From Dendrobium chrysotoxum (Eukaryota; Streptophyta; Magnoliopsida; Asparagales; Orchidaceae): 64,000 bases of DNA. Location: positions 24,111,774-24,175,773 of the forward strand of contig CM034314.1 in the NCBI GenBank assembly GCA_019925795.1, read 5' to 3'. The first letter of the stretch is position 1, and every line of letters begins with the position of its first letter. Made by a program: the position numbers and the translations under genes. The notes beneath the pieces are model-generated. The model saw nothing but the letters and a program-made list of their open reading frames with translations. It ran no database searches and was not told the origin of the DNA. Below are positions 60,801-64,000 of the stretch, piece by piece.

Positions 60801-61458
60801 TCCCCTGAGCATAAATGTTAAGAAAAAAAAACATCTTACTTCAAATATCTAGATTATCCATAAAAAAAAAACTAAGTTCGCATGATCAATGCTAATCATA
60901 CAAGAAAATGACGGGCATTAAAAGAACATAAACTGAAAGCTTAAGGGCGTGATATTTTGTTGATTAAAAACGACACCAAGCAAAAAAAATAAAATAGTTG
61001 AACGGAAACGGATTGCAAAGTTATTTTGTCAGGTTAAAGTTTCTCATGTGAGAAACGAGAAACGATAAAAATAGATTATTTTAGACGACGACAAAATGAA
61101 AATCATATATATTTCGCTAGAAACACCACAACGAAAGGTTTAATCAACGACTTCAATAGCAAATTAGCATGTTTTACCAGCAGAGAATAGGTTGCAGCTC
61201 AGAGGATCAGACCTGTGTGAAACCACCCATCAATAAGAACTTCATTTGTGAGATCATCCCGCTTGTAGTATCCGGAGAACAGAGTTTTCCCCCTGACACA
61301 AATTTCTCCTCTTGGTACGTCTGAAAGGGCATTGTAACCCATTTCAGGTACTGATTCAAGACGTACATCCACATTTGGTACAGGCGGACCCACAGTTCCA
61401 AGCATTGAAAATTCATTTGGTAATGACACAAATGTTCCAGCACAAGTTTCTGTTAGAC
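57804..61458 (-). CDS. LACS4: Long-chain acyl-CoA synthetase, 3' half (five exons, partial)
   Basis: The enzyme activates long-chain fatty acids to acyl-CoA via an acyl-adenylate. Exons on the minus strand: 61458-61213, 60804-60665, 58742-58560, 58443-58324 and 57839-57804, ending in TAA; all introns are GT-AG and the phases join correctly. Exon 61458 starts within the (G)LTETCAG adenylate-binding motif; then come GEICVRGKTLFSGYYKR, GWFHTG/DVGEW across the intron, IIDRKKNIFKLSQGEY, SIWIYGNS, and a C-terminus with FDMDRDLITPTYKKKRPQLL and a tail VIDDLYKSIK. The tail is closest to plant LACS4-type enzymes, from memory, so orthology is provisional. About 240 codons are visible of roughly 660 expected; 5' exons lie beyond 64000. 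There are no stops, so it is probably functional. Confidence 0.88.
59168..59647. mobile_element. Possible Tourist-like MITE in the LACS intron
   Basis: A 480-bp segment inside the 1.9-kb intron is flanked by TTA on both sides (59165-59167 and 59648-59650). It has weak terminal inverted similarity (GAGGCTATTTGGTTTG on the left; the reverse complement of the right end reads GGTGTCGTTTAGTTTG, about 10 of 16 matching). A GCC-rich patch lies in the middle at about 59380-59460. The TTA duplication and TTTGG-type ends are typical of PIF/Harbinger MITEs. It is tentative because the ends are diverged. Confidence 0.35.
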
Positions 61459-64000
61459 CTGCAAAGACATTAGAAAAATTACGCTCAAAACCAATAAAAA
61501 ATCTTTCATGTTCATTATTCCAATCTAAGCTGAATTCTATCAATGTTGATTGCATGGTTAATAATTCCTACGGTAAAGCGAATAAGACGAATGACTGTTT
61601 TTGATCCTTTCATATCAAGATTTAAACTCATTTGGCATTATTGTCTTGTACTATGCTGTCGAGTAAAAGGGGTGACTATCTGATAAATTCATGATAAGAT
61701 TGTTATCTAAAATGTTGTCAGAATTGTGATTGTTAAATAAGAAATTTTAGTGGTTAATATAACATAACTGAAAGACTAAAATGAATATTGAATTTCATAT
61801 TAATTATAATAGAGAAAAAAATTCAAAAGTCTCCCAACTATAAGCAAGTGACCAATTTAAGCTTCTTTTGGGACGACTTTTTTACTGCTTTTTAAAATAG
61901 CATTTTAGTTAAAAAATATCTTGAACTAAATTTTTTTGTACTAGAAAGCTGCTTCAGAAAGCAGTAAGAAAGCCATAGCTAACGAAGTCTTAGTTTCAGA
62001 GTTTCACAGTGTCCCAATTTATTCTCTCAACTATTAAAATATAATCCAATGTTGTCCCCTTCTTAGAAAATATGCTAAAGTTAGAAGCCGCATGTCTCCA
62101 GATATTTACTATTTGATTGGGAAATTTTAGAAAAAACATATTAATCTCATTTATTTTATAAAGGAACCTACCTCTCTTCTTCAACCCACATGATTGACTT
62201 TTATGTTGTTGGAGGCGAGCATTTAGGTATTCTTACTGTGAGCAGAGATGAACATTGAATAGCAAAGGATTTTCTTTATGTGAGTGGTGAAGCTTGGTTG
62301 TGTAAGATTGACATTTACGCCAACTAAGGACTTTCATTTGATCTACTGTGAGTAGCAACATGAAGACATTGAAGTGCCATTCTGCAAGAATTGACGAAAA
62401 GTATATGTAAATATCCGATTGTGATTTTGGGTGTGCGACCAGAGAAGCTCTATCTAATGTTCGACGAGAATCATTGCATGGAAGAGCAACACATTCCGAA
62501 ATTTGTGAGGTTCTATGAAATCCTTATCATTGAAGGTTTTGAATTTCAACCTTTTTTTTTTTCGTGTAAAAACATTTGAGGTAACTGAGGATCGAAGAGA
62601 GAAAATATCATCGACCATCAATATGGATGTTTTTGGAGGGTAAGTTTCTTCATTATTTTTCTTTTTCTTTTTTTGAATTTTTTAGTATAGTTTTATTTCT
62701 AATTGTATAGTTTAATATTTATATGATGAATAGTTAAAGAAGAGATGATGTACTGTGTGAAGTAGTTTCTGAATGGCTTCATGACTCAAATTTGTTGCAA
62801 CTTTTAGTGGTTTGTCTGATTGGTACTTCACATCTACTTTATAAACCATGGCTCTTTCAGCACACCATATAATATACAAGATTTTTGCCCTAGTCTGAAA
62901 ATTACCGAGAACTATTTTGCCTAAAAAAATATGAAATTTTCATAGAATATATGTACGATGTATTTGAAGCCTAATAAATTTAATTGCATCCTATGGATTC
63001 TGAAAAGTTGCTATATCTAAGTCTTCTAGATTATATAAATAAAACCCTAAGGAATGTAATGTTGCTTGAATGGTTAGATAAAATTCTAAATCATCCGTCA
63101 ATACTTTATGATCTTTTTGGGTATGGAATCTTTAAGCACTTCGTTAAGTCTTGAAGATTAATTCCGGGGGCAAGTTTCTTAATATTGGCTTGAGGCTAAA
63201 GATCTTCAATTGGGTGATTTCTAACTTTGTTCATTCTAACTATTTGTTCAGTGATTGAGGTGTATAAGTGAAATTTTGTTAATCTCGATGCATTGAATTT
63301 AGATTGTTGTTAAAGATGTATATTTGTTCTCACTTACATTTTTGTGAGAACTATGATTTCCATGACTGTTATATTATTATTTGTAATGAATGAAAGTGCA
63401 TATATATATATATATACAACGGCGACAAATTTTTTCCTAAACTTGAGGGTTGATAACTTGCATATTGTGATTTTTTTAGTGCTTTATTTGTGCAACACAT
63501 CTTAGATAATAATATTAGTGAACTCGAGACCCAAAATTTCCTACATCACTGCCCTCAAATCTATTTGTCTATAACTGGGCTTGTGCCTCACTTTCAATTA
63601 CTAAACTATTTGAGACATGTTTCTGTTTTAAGGAATATATATATATATATATATATTATCTAATTTTTTTGTATTAATTTTGACTACATTATTTGAATCC
63701 TAGGTTAGACGTTGATATGCAAAGCATTAAAAAGCGAGATATTGAAGAAACTACTAAATAGGATGAAGTCATTTATCAAAGATTTACCCCTAATTTTTTC
63801 CATATGGAAAACTTATAGAAGAAATAAGTACATTGCACCAAAAAAAATGAAAGTTTTCTTAAAAAAAAGTTTGAATTATAGCTATAAAATTTAAAGAAGC
63901 TTTATTTATTTTTAGAAATATATGCCTTAGAATTTCCCAACATAAAACAAGAAAGAATTACATTAGAAAAGCAATAAGACAAAAAACTACTGAAGATAAG
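61459..64000. other. Probable large LACS intron, no exon recognised
   Basis: The exon ending at 61458 begins in mid-codon after a normal acceptor, so an upstream exon must exist, but no preceding LACS motif was found on the minus strand to 64000. The region is AT-rich with (TA)n runs at about 63400-63416 and 63634-63656. Short frames (61996-62184, 62391-62579, 63712-63894) match nothing I know. Confidence 0.5.

Noticed and set aside
61207..61443. 78-codon minus-strand frame overlapping the LACS exon
   Set aside because: It is an alternative frame of a clear LACS exon whose splice sites and phase fit the other frame.

Overview
This is a plant nuclear window, most likely from a eudicot. It is dominated by Ty3/gypsy LTR retrotransposons of the Tat/Ogre/Retand type (reverse transcriptase, RNase H, a second archaeal-like RNase H, integrase, then a long repeat-rich 3' non-coding region). 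At the right end lies the 3' half of a conventional intron-containing host gene for a long-chain acyl-CoA synthetase (minus strand, about 57.8-61.5 kb). No prokaryotic operons, CRISPR arrays, rRNA or tRNA genes were recognised.

Layout. 1-1060 is 3' non-coding sequence of an older Tat-like element (element B). 1061-17572 is a large Tat element (element A, copy 1): 5' LTR, leader, decayed gag-pro-RT-RH-aRNH-INT. 17573-18072 is a gap of exactly 500 N. 18073-21583 is element B's integrase end and its 3' non-coding region, with ~120-bp hairpin repeats. 21584-44966 is element A, copy 2, in the same order but running on through a 4.6-kb 3' non-coding region with several tandem repeats into a 3' LTR that breaks off at 44966. 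1-17572 and 20524 to about 37991 are nearly identical. They are either a ~20.4-kb tandem duplication or, more likely, two haplotypes or overlapping contigs placed end to end across the gap.

44967-57800 is a mosaic of older repeats. Two diverged [simple ~2-kb block + ~160-bp tandem array] modules lie about 5 kb apart. Between and beside them sit broken host-gene fragments on the minus strand: a quinone-oxidoreductase-like piece joined to a coiled-coil WEB-family-like piece, and a piece of an uncharacterised plant protein.

How the parts relate. Element A inserted into element B's 3' repeat region; a paralogous unoccupied site survives nearby. Element A no longer has an intact polyprotein: both copies share many in-frame stops, nearly all explicable as C-to-T changes at Gln and Arg codons, the pattern expected from deamination of methylated cytosines in silenced plant transposons. 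The RT, second RNase H and integrase catalytic residues are still readable in copy 2. The acyl-CoA synthetase is the only gene that looks functional; its 5' exons lie beyond the right edge.
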